Shown here in pieces: positions 42,438-51,043 of a DNA stretch of 64,000 nucleotides. This DNA comes from Blastococcus sp. HT6-30. GTDB taxonomy: Bacteria > Actinomycetota > Actinomycetes > Mycobacteriales > Geodermatophilaceae. The stretch covers positions 3,554,001 to 3,618,000 of the forward strand of contig NZ_CP155792.1 of the NCBI RefSeq assembly GCF_039729015.1, in the 5' to 3' direction. Made by a program: the position numbers and the translations under genes. Below the pieces are notes generated by a model. That model had not been told where the DNA came from. It saw only the letters and a list, made by a program, of their open reading frames with translations, and searched no databases. Position 1 is the stretch's first letter. Every line of letters starts with the position of its first letter.

Positions 42438-43388
42438 ATGCCCCAGACGTCCCCGCAGGCAGCCGTGCTGACCGAGCTCGAGCCCGTGGTCGCGGAGAAC
42501 CTGGACCGCCACATCAGGATGGCGAAGGAATGGCATCCGCACGACTACGTCCCCTGGGACGAGGGGCGGAACTTCGCCTTCCTCGGCGGCCAGGACTGGT
42601 CACCCGAGCAATCCCGGCTGGATGCGACGGCCAAGGCGGCGATGTTCGTGAACCTGCTGACCGAGGACAACCTGCCCAGCTACCACCGCGAGATCGCCAC
42701 CCGGTTCGGGAGGGACGGCGCCTGGGGACAGTGGGTGGGCCGCTGGACCGCGGAGGAGGGGCGGCACGGCGTCGCGCTGCGCGACTACCTCGTCGTCACC
42801 CGCGGCGTCGACCCCGTCGAGCTCGAGCGGGCCCGGATGGACTACATGACCACCGGTTACGACTCCGGGGACAAGAGCCCGCTCGAAGCCGTCGCCTACG
42901 TCTCCTTCCAGGAGCTGGCCACGCGGGTCTCCCACCGCAACACCGGCCGGGCCACCGGCGACCCGATCGCGGACAAGCTGCTGGCCCGCATCGCGACCGA
43001 CGAGAACCTGCACATGATCTTCTACCGCAACCTCGTGACCGCGGCGTTCGACATCGACCCCGACGAGACGATGAAGGCCGTGGCCACCGAGGTCATGAAC
43101 TTCGAGATGCCCGGCGCGAACATGGCGAACTTCCGGAAGAACTCGACGATCATCGCAAAGGCCGGCATCTACGACCTGCGGCTGCACCACGACGAGGTGG
43201 TCAGCCCGATCCTGCGCACCTGGAAGGTCTTCGAGCGCAGCGACCTCGGTCCCGAGGGCGAGCAGGCGCGCGAGCGGCTGGCCGAGTTCCTCGCCGGGCT
43301 CGACGCCCAGGCCACCAGATTCGTGGAGAGCCGCGAGCGCATGCGGGCCCGCATGGCCGCCAAGGGCGAGGTCCCCGTCCAGGTCTGA
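42438..43388 (+). CDS. Acyl-ACP desaturase (DesA-like)
   Basis: A 316-residue soluble di-iron desaturase related to mycobacterial DesA1/DesA2, which introduces a double bond into ACP-bound fatty acids. Iron ligands are visible in TEDNLPSYH (E76, H83), AEEGRHG (E107, H110), the FQELATRVSHR Glu-His pair and DENLHM. GGAGG precedes the ATG by seven bases. The 219 bp upstream, shared with the divergent LCP gene, contain no obvious -35/-10 pair. Confidence 0.93.
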   Translation: MPQTSPQAAVLTELEPVVAENLDRHIRMAKEWHPHDYVPWDEGRNFAFLGGQDWSPEQSRLDATAKAAMFVNLLTEDNLPSYHREIATRFGRDGAWGQWVGRWTAEEGRHGVALRDYLVVTRGVDPVELERARMDYMTTGYDSGDKSPLEAVAYVSFQELATRVSHRNTGRATGDPIADKLLARIATDENLHMIFYRNLVTAAFDIDPDETMKAVATEVMNFEMPGANMANFRKNSTIIAKAGIYDLRLHHDEVVSPILRTWKVFERSDLGPEGEQARERLAEFLAGLDAQATRFVESRERMRARMAAKGEVPVQV

Positions 43389-43417
43389 ACGAGGACCGTT
43401 CCGTAGGGTCGATCGCC

Positions 43418-44221
43418 ATGCGGCTGGCGACCTGGAACGTGAACTCGATCCGCACCCGAGCCGACCGGGTGGCCGCCTTCCTGCAGCGCCACGACGTCGA
43501 CGTCCTGGCGCTGCAGGAGACCAAGTGTCGGGACGACCAGTTCCCCGAGATGGTGTTCACCGCCCTCGGCTACGAGGTGGCGCACGTCGGCCACTCGCAG
43601 TGGAACGGCGTCGCGATCCTGTCCCGGATCGGCCTCGACGACGTCACGACGGGCTTTCCCGGGATGCCGTCGTGGTCGTCGAAGGAGGGCGTGGCCCCCG
43701 CCCCGGAGGCTCGCGCGCTGGGCGCCACCTGTGGCGGAGTGCGGGTCTGGAGCCTCTACGTGCCCAACGGGCGCACGCTCACCGATCCCCATCTGCAGTA
43801 CAAGCTGGACTGGCTGGAGGCCCTGCGGGTCGCCGCCGGCGGCTGGCTGGCCGACGACCCGACCGCGCCGGTGGCCCTGGTCGGCGACTGGAACATCGCA
43901 CCGCAGGACGACGACGTCTGGGACATGTCGGTCTTCAGCACCTCGACGCACGTCTCCGCGCCGGAGCGGGCGGCCTTCCGGGCCGTCGTGGACGCCGGGT
44001 ACGCCGACGTGGTGCGCCCGCACGCCCCGGGGCCGGGGGTCTACACCTACTGGGACTACACCCAGCTGCGGTTCCCCCGCCGCGAGGGCATGCGGATCGA
44101 CTTCGTCCTGGGCTCGCCCGCGCTGGCCGACCGGGTCACCGGCGCCTTCATCGACCGCGCGGAGCGCAAGGGCAAGGGCGCCAGCGACCACGCCCCGGTG
44201 GTCGTCGACATCACCGGCTGA
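43418..44221 (+). CDS. xthA: Exodeoxyribonuclease III
   Basis: A 267-residue AP endonuclease/3'-5' exonuclease of base excision repair. Active-site motifs: WNVNS near residue 6, LQETK with metal ligand E34, GDWNIAP near 154 and the terminal ASDHAPV with the catalytic His. A -10 TAGGGT ends eight bases before the ATG, suggesting its own almost leaderless transcript despite lying only 29 bp after the desaturase. Confidence 0.95.
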   Translation: MRLATWNVNSIRTRADRVAAFLQRHDVDVLALQETKCRDDQFPEMVFTALGYEVAHVGHSQWNGVAILSRIGLDDVTTGFPGMPSWSSKEGVAPAPEARALGATCGGVRVWSLYVPNGRTLTDPHLQYKLDWLEALRVAAGGWLADDPTAPVALVGDWNIAPQDDDVWDMSVFSTSTHVSAPERAAFRAVVDAGYADVVRPHAPGPGVYTYWDYTQLRFPRREGMRIDFVLGSPALADRVTGAFIDRAERKGKGASDHAPVVVDITG

Positions 44222-44307
44222 GGGCACCCGGCCTCTCCCCTCGCGCGCTCGCGGTGAGCCTCTGGACGGGCTGGAAGCGCCCGGGCAGGCACGTAGTGTG
44301 AGTCGCC

Positions 44308-45054
44308 GTGCTCGTGCTGCTGCCCCCGTCGGAGACCAAGGCCCCCGGGGGCGACGGGCCCCCGTTGGATCTCGGCTCGCTCACCGCACCCCAGCTCACG
44401 CCGGTGCGCAGGGAACTCGCCGAGGCCCTGGTGGAACTGGCCGGCGACGTCCCGGCGTCGCGGGCGGCCCTGGGCCTGTCGGCCAAGCAGGACGAGGAGA
44501 TCGCCCGCAACGCGGCGCTGTTCACCTCTGGCACGCTTCCCGCGCTGCACCGCTACACCGGCGTGCTCTACGACGCGCTCGACGTCGGCTCGTTGACCCG
44601 GGGCCAGCGGGCCCGGGCCGACCGGCGGCTGGCCGTCGGCTCCGCCCTGTTCGGCCTCGTGGCCGGGAGCGACCGAATCCCCGCCTACCGGCTCTCGGCG
44701 GGCTCGGCCCTGCCGGGCCGCCCCACCCTGCGTTCGCTCTGGAAGCCTGCGCTCGGCCCGGTGCTGGCGGGCACCGACGGGCTCGTCGTCGATCTGCGCA
44801 GCGGGTCGTACGCCGCGCTCGCCCCGGTCGCCGGCGCGGTCACCGTCACGGTGCTCAGCGAGCGCCCGGACGGGAGTCGCGCGGTGGTCAGCCACTTCAA
44901 CAAGGCGCACAAGGGCCGGATCGCCCGCCTGCTGGCCGGCACCACCGCCGAACCGGACGACGTCGTGGGGCTGCGGAGGCTGCTACGCCGGGCGGGGTTG
45001 CACGTGGAACAGAACGGCGGAGCGGCGGTCACGCTCGTCGTCCCGGCGCCCTGA
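44308..45054 (+). CDS. yaaA: YaaA/DUF328 peroxide stress family protein
   Basis: A 248-residue member of the YaaA (UPF0246) family, which in E. coli limits intracellular iron and hydrogen peroxide damage. The N-terminus LVLLPPSETKAPGGDG, the middle YTGVLYDALDV and the C-terminal SHFNKAHKGRIARLL are family signatures. GTG start with a -10 TAGTGT eight bases upstream. Function here is assumed from the family. Confidence 0.9.
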   Translation: MLVLLPPSETKAPGGDGPPLDLGSLTAPQLTPVRRELAEALVELAGDVPASRAALGLSAKQDEEIARNAALFTSGTLPALHRYTGVLYDALDVGSLTRGQRARADRRLAVGSALFGLVAGSDRIPAYRLSAGSALPGRPTLRSLWKPALGPVLAGTDGLVVDLRSGSYAALAPVAGAVTVTVLSERPDGSRAVVSHFNKAHKGRIARLLAGTTAEPDDVVGLRRLLRRAGLHVEQNGGAAVTLVVPAP

Positions 45055-45194
45055 GGGCCATGTCCGCGAGATCGATCCGGGGGGTTGGTTGCACGCAACC
45101 GTCTCTCCGTGACATAACTGCTGGGAACAGGCCACCCGAACAACGCGGTGCGCTGGTCGTCGGATCCGGCAATCGCCGGGGCGGAAGGGCACCG

Positions 45195-47795
45195 GTGGAC
45201 GGGAAGGACCGCACGATCGACGCGGCACGTGGTCTCGGCGACCGGTCAGCGGCTCAGCTGCGCGCCGATCGCGTGCGTGTCGACGCCGCGCAGCGGCTGT
45301 TCCCCCTCGGCGACGGGCCCGCGCTGGACCGCCTCGCCGCGCTCGCCGCCCGCCTCCTGGGCACCTCGGGCAGCCAGGTTTCCCTGCTGGGCGATGTCCA
45401 GCTCGTCGCGGCCGGCACCGGCGAGGCCGACGTCGGCAGCACGGGCCCGCTCGAGGAGTCCCTCTGCACCGTGACGGCGGCGCTGCCCGACGGTGAGGCG
45501 CTGGTCATCCAGGACGCCCGGTCCGACGACCGGGTCAGCGGCCTGCCCCCGGTGCGCAGCGGCGCCGTCGGGTCCTACCTGGGGGTCGCGTTGTCCACCC
45601 CGGGCGACGGCCCGGTCGGCGCCCTCTGCGTCTTCGACCCCGAGCCCCGGCCGTGGGCGCCGTCGGAGGTCGCCACGCTGCAGCAGCTCGCCGCCTCGGT
45701 GGTCACCGAGCTGGAGCTGTCCAACCTGCTGCGCCGGTACGAGGACGACCGGCTGCGGTGGGAGCTGGCCACCGAGGCGGGCGAGGTCGGGACGTTCGAC
45801 TGGAACCTGGTGACCGGGCAGCTGATCTGGGACGAGCAGCTGATCGCGATGTTCGGCTACGACGCCGAGGACTTCGACCGGACCATCGAGTCCTTCACAG
45901 CGCGCCTGCACCCCGACGACCAGGCGTCGGTGGGCGAGGCGCTGCAGCACGCCATCGAGACGTGCGGCGACTTCGACGCGACCTACCGGATCGTCCGCCC
46001 CGGCGGCGAGACCCGGTGGATGCACGCCCGCGGCCGGGCGCTCGCCGACCACCGTGAGCACGCGGTGCGGCTCCTCGGCGCGGGCTTCGACATCACCGGT
46101 GCGCGGGAAGCGGCGACCCTCGTCACCCGGACGCTCGAGGCGATGCCCGCCGGCTTCTACAGCCTCGACCGGGAGTGGCGCTTCACGCACGTGAACGCGG
46201 AGGCCGAGCGGCTGCTGCAGGCCACCCGCGACGAGTTGCTGGGGCGGGTGCTGTGGGAGGCGTTCCCGGACGCGGTCAACAGCGTCTTCGAGAAGAGCTA
46301 CCGGGAGGCGGTGCGCACGGGGCAGCCCATCTCGTTCGACGCCTACTACCCCGCACCGCTGGACGGCTGGTACGAGCTGCGCGCCTGGCCGAGCCCCGAC
46401 GGGTTGTCGGTGTACTTCCTGGAGGTCACCGAGCGGCGACGCATGGCGGAGCAGGCGGACCGCGCCGCCCAGCGGCTGGCGCTGCTGGCCAACGTCAGCG
46501 CCGACCTCGCCGGCGCCCTCGATCAGCAGGGCGCGATGGCCCACCTCCCCGAGCTCGTCGTCCCGGCCCTCGCCGACTTCTGCGTCGTCACCGTGGTGGA
46601 CCCCGACGGCCGTCCCCGCGACGTCGGCTGCTGGCACCGCGACCCGGAGATGCGCCCGCTGCTGGAGCGGTACACCCAGGTGCGCATGGACTCCATGCCG
46701 GCGGACTCCCCCGCCGCCGACTCGCTGCGCACCGGCCGGCAGTACCGCAACGCCGGACGGGAGGTGCTGGACCTGCTGGCGCCCGGCGAGGCGCGGGACC
46801 TGCTCGCCCGGCTGGATCCGCGGGAGGCCGTCGTCCTGCCGATGCGCGGGCGCAACCGCACGCTGGGCCTGCTGACCGTCTACTACGACCGGGACACCCC
46901 GCTGCGGGCGGAGAACGTGGCGACCGCCCAGGAGGCGGCCGACCGGGCGGGCCTGGCGCTGGACAACGGGCGGCTCTACAGCGCCCAGCAGCAGCTGGCC
47001 GAGGGGCTGCAGCGCAGCCTGCTCACCGAGCCGCCGGAGCCCGACCACGCGGAGATCGCGGTGCGCTACCTCCCGGCCGCCGAGGCTGCCCGGGTGGGTG
47101 GCGACTGGTACGACGCCTTTCTGCAGCCGGGAGGCGCGACCATGCTGGTCATCGGCGACGTCGTGGGGCACGACACCGAGGCGGCGGCCGCCATGGGGCA
47201 GCTGCGCGGCCTGCTGCGCGGGGTGGCCACCTACAGCGACGCCGGTCCCGGCGAGGTGCTGCGCGGCCTCGACGCCTCCATGACGACGCTGCAGATCCCC
47301 ACGCTGGCCACCGCGGCCGTGGCCCGGTTCGAGCAGACGCCCGACGAGCTGGCGGAGGGCGTCACCCGGATGCGCTGGGCGAACGCCGGCCACCTGCCCC
47401 CACTCGTGATCACCCCGGACGGCGCGATCGCGGAGCTCGGCGAGTGGACCGGCGACCTGCTGCTCGGGGTCGACGCGCAGGCGCAGCGGCGCGAGTCGGT
47501 GACGACCCTGCAGCGGGGCACCACGGTCCTCCTCTACACCGACGGGCTCGTCGAGCGCCGCGACTCCGACCTCGACGCCGGCATCCAGCGGCTGCGCGAG
47601 GCGCTGGTCGAGCTGGCCGGCCTCCCCCTCCAGCACCTGCTGGACGAGCTGCTGGAGCGGCTGGTCCACGGCCGGCCCGAGGACGACGTCGCGCTCGTCG
47701 CCGTCCGGCTGCACCCCCAGGACCGGCCCCGGCCGGCGGAGGCGGGGCCGACCCGGGTGCCCCCCACCGTGCCGCCGGACCCCGCCGGCACCTGA
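45195..47795 (+). CDS. GAF-PAS-PAS-GAF-SpoIIE phosphatase
   Basis: An 866-residue soluble signalling phosphatase. Order of domains: GAF (about 20-170), PAS with PAC (about 185-305, TGQLIWDEQLIAMFGYDAED), second PAS (about 320-430), GAF (about 445-610) and a PP2C/SpoIIE domain (about 630-845) with metal-binding GGDWYDAF and GDVVGHD. Such proteins dephosphorylate an anti-anti-sigma factor and so release a stress sigma factor; an RsbW-like kinase is encoded at 61.6 kb. The GTG with GGAAGGG five bases upstream was preferred over an ATG at 45060. Confidence 0.9.
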   Translation: MDGKDRTIDAARGLGDRSAAQLRADRVRVDAAQRLFPLGDGPALDRLAALAARLLGTSGSQVSLLGDVQLVAAGTGEADVGSTGPLEESLCTVTAALPDGEALVIQDARSDDRVSGLPPVRSGAVGSYLGVALSTPGDGPVGALCVFDPEPRPWAPSEVATLQQLAASVVTELELSNLLRRYEDDRLRWELATEAGEVGTFDWNLVTGQLIWDEQLIAMFGYDAEDFDRTIESFTARLHPDDQASVGEALQHAIETCGDFDATYRIVRPGGETRWMHARGRALADHREHAVRLLGAGFDITGAREAATLVTRTLEAMPAGFYSLDREWRFTHVNAEAERLLQATRDELLGRVLWEAFPDAVNSVFEKSYREAVRTGQPISFDAYYPAPLDGWYELRAWPSPDGLSVYFLEVTERRRMAEQADRAAQRLALLANVSADLAGALDQQGAMAHLPELVVPALADFCVVTVVDPDGRPRDVGCWHRDPEMRPLLERYTQVRMDSMPADSPAADSLRTGRQYRNAGREVLDLLAPGEARDLLARLDPREAVVLPMRGRNRTLGLLTVYYDRDTPLRAENVATAQEAADRAGLALDNGRLYSAQQQLAEGLQRSLLTEPPEPDHAEIAVRYLPAAEAARVGGDWYDAFLQPGGATMLVIGDVVGHDTEAAAAMGQLRGLLRGVATYSDAGPGEVLRGLDASMTTLQIPTLATAAVARFEQTPDELAEGVTRMRWANAGHLPPLVITPDGAIAELGEWTGDLLLGVDAQAQRRESVTTLQRGTTVLLYTDGLVERRDSDLDAGIQRLREALVELAGLPLQHLLDELLERLVHGRPEDDVALVAVRLHPQDRPRPAEAGPTRVPPTVPPDPAGT

Positions 47796-49490
47796 TCAGG
47801 CGCGGTCCCGCCGCACCTGCGCCTTGCGGCCCTTGATCATGGTGGCCCGGAGCGCCTGGACGACCTCGTCGGCCGCGGACTCGGGCACCTCCACCAGCGC
47901 GAACCGCTGGTGGATCTCGATCGACCCGACGTCACGGCCGGTCAGCCCGGTCTCGCCGGTGATGGCGCCGACCAGGTCGCCCGGGCGGATCCCCGCGTCG
48001 CGCCCGGCCCCGACGAACAGGCGCGTGCCCTGCCCACCGCCTGACCGTTCCCGGGCCGGCGGCCTGCGGTCGCCGCCCCGGCCCGCGGGAGCCCGCCCGC
48101 CGTCCCGCTCGGGCCGGAAGGAGACCTGCGGGATCTCCTCGTCGTCGTCCACCGGCCCAGCGGCCTCGTGCGCCAGCTTGACCGCCGCCAGCGCGACCTC
48201 CATGAGGTCGAACTCGTCGGCGAGGGTCTCGACGACCACGCGGAACCGGTCGAGGTCGTCGGTCAGCAGGCTCTCCCGCAGCGCGCCGCGGGTGAGGTCG
48301 AGCCGGCGGGCGCGCAGATCGGCGACCGTGGGCACCTTCTCCACGGCGATCGGCGCGCCGGCGACCCGCTCGATCGTCTTGAGCATCCGGTGCTCGCGCG
48401 GCTCGGCGAGCGTGATCGCCACGCCCTCACGCCCGGCGCGGCCGACCCGGCCGATCCGGTGCACGTAGGACTCCGGCGCCGACGGGACGTCGTAGTTCAC
48501 GACGTGGGTCAGCTGCTCGATGTCCAGCCCGCGGGCGGCGACGTCGGTGGCGACGAGCAGGTCCGCCGTCCCGCCGCGCAGCCGGCCCATCACCCGGTCG
48601 CGCTGCTCCTGGCTCATGCCGCCGTGCAGGGCCTCGGCCCGGTAGCCGCGGCCATTGAGGGTCTCGGTGAGCGAATCGACCTCCTCGCGGGTGCGGCAGA
48701 AGACGATCGCCGCCGTCGGGGCCTCGACGTCGAGGATGCGGCCCAGCGCGGCGGGTTTCGCCCCGCGCGGCACGACGTAGGCGGTCTGCCGGACGCGGGG
48801 GGCCTCGCCGGGCTGCGCGTTCTCCCGGGCGATGGTGATGCGCACCGGATCGGTGAGGTGCCGCCGGGCGAGCGAGTCCAGGCGCCGGGGCATGGTGGCC
48901 GAGAACAGCACGGTCTGCCGCGTCCCCGGCGTCTCCTCGAGGATCGCCTCGAGGTCCTCGGCGAAGCCCATGTCGAGCATCTCGTCGGCCTCGTCGAGGA
49001 CCACGGTGGCGATCTGGCCGAGGTGCAGCGCGCCCCGGTTGAGCAGGTCCAGGGCCCGGCCGGGGGTGGCGACGACGACGTCGACCCCCGACTCCAGCGA
49101 GCGCAGCTGCCGCACGATCGGGGCGCCGCCGTAGACGGGCAGCACGCGGGCGCCGAGGCCGCGGCCGTAGCGGTGCAGCGCCTCCGAGACCTGGACGGCG
49201 AGCTCGCGGGTGGGCACCAGGACCAGCGCCGCCGGGGCGCGGTCGCTGCGGTGGGCGGGCAGCCGCTGCAGCACCGGCAGCGAGAAGGCAGCGGTCTTGC
49301 CGGTGCCGGTGGCGGCCTGGCCGAGCAGGTCGCGCCCCTCGGCCAGCGGCGGGATCGCCTCCCGCTGGATCGGGGTGGGCTCCTCGTAGCCGAGGGTGGT
49401 CAGGGCGGCCAACAGCTCCGGGCGCAGCCCGAGGTCCTCGAAGGTGGCGTCGTCGCCCGCGGAAGCTCGTTCGTCGGTCATCACCGACAT
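47796..49490 (-). CDS. deaD: DEAD-box ATP-dependent RNA helicase (DeaD/DbpA type)
   Basis: A 564-residue RNA helicase. Walker A ATGTGKT (60-66), the DEAD box in VVLDEADEMLDMG, SAT in LFSATMPRR and motif VI YVHRIGRVGRAG are all intact. The C-terminus, after an Arg/Gly-rich linker, holds a DbpA RNA-binding domain (RLFVGAGRDAGIRPGDLVGAITGETGL). Likely acts in ribosome assembly or mRNA decay, often under cold. Its stop codon directly abuts that of the SpoIIE gene on the opposite strand. Confidence 0.94.
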   Translation of the reverse strand: MSVMTDERASAGDDATFEDLGLRPELLAALTTLGYEEPTPIQREAIPPLAEGRDLLGQAATGTGKTAAFSLPVLQRLPAHRSDRAPAALVLVPTRELAVQVSEALHRYGRGLGARVLPVYGGAPIVRQLRSLESGVDVVVATPGRALDLLNRGALHLGQIATVVLDEADEMLDMGFAEDLEAILEETPGTRQTVLFSATMPRRLDSLARRHLTDPVRITIARENAQPGEAPRVRQTAYVVPRGAKPAALGRILDVEAPTAAIVFCRTREEVDSLTETLNGRGYRAEALHGGMSQEQRDRVMGRLRGGTADLLVATDVAARGLDIEQLTHVVNYDVPSAPESYVHRIGRVGRAGREGVAITLAEPREHRMLKTIERVAGAPIAVEKVPTVADLRARRLDLTRGALRESLLTDDLDRFRVVVETLADEFDLMEVALAAVKLAHEAAGPVDDDEEIPQVSFRPERDGGRAPAGRGGDRRPPARERSGGGQGTRLFVGAGRDAGIRPGDLVGAITGETGLTGRDVGSIEIHQRFALVEVPESAADEVVQALRATMIKGRKAQVRRDRA

Positions 49491-49543
49491 CGTTCCCCCG
49501 ATGCCGCCGGCACGCGCACCCGGGCTTCTGGCAGGCTGCCGGG

Positions 49544-50962
49544 GTGACCGCCGACGACGAGCTCTGCACCCGCCCCGCGACGGAGCTGGCCGCGCTGGTG
49601 CGCGACCGCCAGGTGTCGGCGCGGGAGCTGCTCGACGCGCACCTGGCGCGCATCGAGCGGCTGGACCCGCAGGTCAACGCCATCGTGACGCTGGACGCCG
49701 AGGGCGCCCGCGCCGCCGCCGACGCCGCCGATGCCGCGCAGGCGGCCGGTGAGCCGCTCGGCCCGCTCCACGGCCTGCCGGTGGCGCACAAGGACACCCA
49801 CGCCACCGGTGGCATGCGGACGACGTGGGGCTCGCCGCTGCACCGCGACACCGTTCCGGCGCGCGACGAGCTGGTGGTGGCCCGGCTGAAGGCCGCCGGC
49901 GCGATCCGCATCGGCAAGACCAACGTGCCCGAGTTCGCCGCCGGGTCGCACACCTTCAACCCGGTGTTCGGGGCGACGCACAACCCCTACCGGCACGGGC
50001 TCTCCGCCGGCGGGTCCTCGGGCGGGGCGGCCGCGGCCCTGGCCGCGGGGTTCGTGCCGCTGGCCGAGGGCAGCGACATGGGCGGCTCGCTGCGCAACCC
50101 GGCCGGCTTCTGCAATGTCGTCGGGCTGCGGCCCACGCCGGGCCGGGTGCCCACGTGGCCGGCGCCGATGGGCTGGTCGACGCTCTCGGTGCAGGGGCCG
50201 ATGGGCCGCACCGTCGGCGACGTGGCGCTGCAGCTGTCGGCTCTCGCCGGGCCCGACCCGCGGGTGCCGATCGCCCTGGACGGCGACCCGGCCGCGTTCC
50301 TGGCGCCCCTGCCCGAGCGGCTGGACGGGCTGCGGGTGGCCTGGGCGCCGGACCTCGGCGGCCGGGTGGCGGTCGACCCGGCGATCACCGCGGTGCTGAC
50401 CGCTGCCCTGCCGGTGTTCGAGGACCTGGGCGCGCACGTCACCGAGGACTGCCCCGACCTCTCCGGCGCCGACGACGTGTTCGGCACCCTGCGGGCCTGG
50501 CTGTTCGACGCCTCGTTCAGCGACCTGGTCCGCCGGCACCCCGACCAGGTCAAGGAGTCGATCCACTGGAACGCGGCGATGGGCGCGGCGCTCACCGGCG
50601 CAGACCTCGCCCGTGCGGAGCAGCAGCACACGACGCTGCACGAGCGGGTCGTCGAGTTCTTCACCCGCTACGACGTGCTGCTGGCGCCGACGACGCAGGT
50701 GCTGCCCTTTCCCGTGGAGGTCGAGTACCCGACCGAGATCGGCGGGGTGCCGCAGGAGAACTACCTGGAGTGGATGCGCTCCTGCACGCTGCTGTCCCCC
50801 ACCGGCTGCCCGGCGCTGTCCGTGCCCGGCGGTTTCACGCCGGACGGGCTGCCGGTCGGGCTGCAGGTCGTCGCGGCGCCGCGCATGGACCGGCGGGTCC
50901 TCGAGGTCGGTCACGCCTTCGAGCAGGCCACCCGCTTCGGCGGACGCCGTCCCGCCCTGTAA
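49544..50962 (+). CDS. Amidase signature family enzyme
   Basis: A 472-residue serine amidase. The Ser-cisSer-Lys triad is recognisable: the lysine in VAHKDTHATGG near residue 85 and the serines in SAGGSSGGAAAALAAG (near 155) and EGSDMGGSLRNPAGF (near 178). The family includes acetamidases and related carboxamide hydrolases; substrate not deducible. GTG start with a -10 like CAGGCT six bases before it, consistent with a leaderless mRNA. Divergent from the helicase gene. Confidence 0.92.
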   Translation: MTADDELCTRPATELAALVRDRQVSARELLDAHLARIERLDPQVNAIVTLDAEGARAAADAADAAQAAGEPLGPLHGLPVAHKDTHATGGMRTTWGSPLHRDTVPARDELVVARLKAAGAIRIGKTNVPEFAAGSHTFNPVFGATHNPYRHGLSAGGSSGGAAAALAAGFVPLAEGSDMGGSLRNPAGFCNVVGLRPTPGRVPTWPAPMGWSTLSVQGPMGRTVGDVALQLSALAGPDPRVPIALDGDPAAFLAPLPERLDGLRVAWAPDLGGRVAVDPAITAVLTAALPVFEDLGAHVTEDCPDLSGADDVFGTLRAWLFDASFSDLVRRHPDQVKESIHWNAAMGAALTGADLARAEQQHTTLHERVVEFFTRYDVLLAPTTQVLPFPVEVEYPTEIGGVPQENYLEWMRSCTLLSPTGCPALSVPGGFTPDGLPVGLQVVAAPRMDRRVLEVGHAFEQATRFGGRRPAL

Positions 50963-50975
50963 CCGGGTCTATGCC

Positions 50976-50997
50976 TCTCTTGCGTGTTCGCTAGAGC
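50976..50997. promoter_or_regulatory. CTAG dyad site 1 (one mismatch)
   Basis: TCTCTTG-N8-CTAGAGC, one base from the pattern TCTCTAG-N8-CTAGA found at three other intergenic places between here and 60.1 kb. It lies between the 3' ends of the amidase and G6PDH-like genes, so a promoter role is not obvious. Confidence 0.45.
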
Positions 50998-51008
50998 GGT
51001 CGAGAGAC

Positions 51009-51029
51009 GGCGAGATCGCCGATCTCGCC
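51009..51029. terminator. Short hairpin between convergent genes
   Basis: Nine-base arms GGCGAGATC/GATCTCGCC with a 3-base loop, placed between the convergent amidase and G6PDH-like genes. Confidence 0.55.
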
Positions 51030-51043
51030 CGCTACGGCGGTGG

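Noticed and set aside
45060-45194. Upstream ATG extension of the SpoIIE phosphatase
   Set aside because: The 45 extra residues lack domain character, and the GTG at 45195 has a good ribosome site.
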